A stretch of DNA of 29,198 nucleotides from CAZWRF01 sp964636095 (GTDB taxonomy: Bacteria > Patescibacteriota > Minisyncoccia > JAHISW01 > Tagabacteraceae), in NCBI GenBank assembly GCA_964636095.1, contig CAZWRF010000005.1, positions 1 to 29,198 on the forward strand. The letters are read 5' to 3'. The translations under genes and the position numbers were made by a program. Positions 29,033 through 29,198 of this stretch are shown piece after piece; the first letter of the stretch is position 1, and each line of letters opens with the position of its first letter. The notes beneath the pieces are model-generated. The model searched no databases, was not told where the DNA came from, and worked only from the letters and a program-made list of their open reading frames with translations.

Positions 29033-29198
29033 TATTTTTCGGGAAAATCGGGACTATTTTTTAGAAATTCTTCAAAGCTCATTTCATTTTTCCCTTCCGG
29101 CTTTACTTTTTGAATTGTAAGATTCCCCCGATTGTTGAGGGAAGCTTTTGTAATTATTATCCTTTTCCCTTTATGGAACGTGAAGGCGCCGGGCCGGG
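29032..29198 (-). CDS. fmt: Methionyl-tRNA formyltransferase, C-terminal end (partial, runs off the window)
   Basis: Read on the minus strand, the last 167 bases are open up to the TAA at 29034-29032 and encode about 55 residues. They begin with 'RPGAFTFHKGKRIIITKA' and continue 'GNLTIQKVKPEGKNEMSFEEFLKN'. This matches the C-terminal domain of Fmt, where 'PGA.T...GKR..I..A' and 'V..EGKK.M...EF' are conserved. Fmt moves a formyl group from 10-formyl-THF to initiator Met-tRNA. The N-terminal catalytic domain is outside the window, so the identification rests on the end alone. Confidence 0.75.
   Translation of the reverse strand, partial: RPGAFTFHKGKRIIITKASLNNRGNLTIQKVKPEGKNEMSFEEFLKNSPDFPEK

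Noticed and set aside
28857..29120. 87-aa plus-strand frame over the end of the small membrane protein and fmt
   Set aside because: It crosses the terminator at 29006-29032 and is out of frame with the SD-supported gene.

Overview
The window looks like a piece of a Parcubacteria-type (Candidate Phyla Radiation, CPR) bacterial chromosome. I infer this from protein types common in that group: a large surface protein with GCTD repeats, a 'CSDGIDNDGD' motif and a peptidoglycan-binding-like module, a Gmad2 protein, a DUF5671 protein, an SdpI-family protein, and many small membrane-anchored unknowns. Genes are short and tightly packed, starts often lack a Shine-Dalgarno (SD) sequence, and TGA is used as a stop. 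Taxonomy is inference; there is no rRNA, and I saw no tRNA, CRISPR array, insertion sequence or phage gene.

Layout. (1) 1-950: a cold-shock protein with a long leader and a TrmO/TsaA-like tRNA methyltransferase, each closed by a strong terminator. (2) 950-4500: a strong promoter and about 160-nt leader, a 928-aa modular surface protein containing an exact 243-bp tandem duplication, and a small anchored cysteine-containing protein. (3) 4649-10731: a histidine-utilisation cluster, hutH, glutamate formimidoyltransferase, a short formimido-THF cyclodeaminase, hutU and hutI. Together these would turn histidine into glutamate, ammonia and methenyl-THF. (4) 10788-12792: a GT4 glycosyltransferase and a convergent anchored helical protein sharing a bidirectional terminator. 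(5) 12920-16473: a MacA/MacB-like ABC exporter (adaptor, ATPase, FtsX-type permease). (6) 16475-18052, minus strand: an alpha/beta hydrolase fused to an N-terminal domain that may be kinase-like. (7) 18132-24179: SdpI-like protein, Gmad2 protein, truB, secreted beta-propeller protein, secreted PHB-depolymerase-like esterase, thiI. (8) 24163-24360, minus strand: a small CxxC protein. (9) 24413-29007: PEBP-family protein, a DrrAB-type ABC-2 exporter, rarA, a DUF5671 protein and a small membrane protein. (10) 29032-29198, minus strand: the C-terminal end of methionyl-tRNA formyltransferase (fmt).

The most notable system is the histidine-degradation cluster. CPR genomes usually lack amino-acid catabolism. 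This cluster ends in a one-carbon folate, and an enzyme using a one-carbon folate (Fmt) lies at the window edge, so a C1-supply role is a reasonable hypothesis. The cluster also has oddities: a HutI in which the usual HADE motif reads HLGQ, a cyclodeaminase lacking its usual C-terminal part, and a four-copy 12-bp in-frame repeat inside the formimidoyltransferase.

A second theme is transcription. Several -10 boxes (extended TGn-TATAAT type) lie so close to the ATG that the mRNAs would be leaderless or nearly so.
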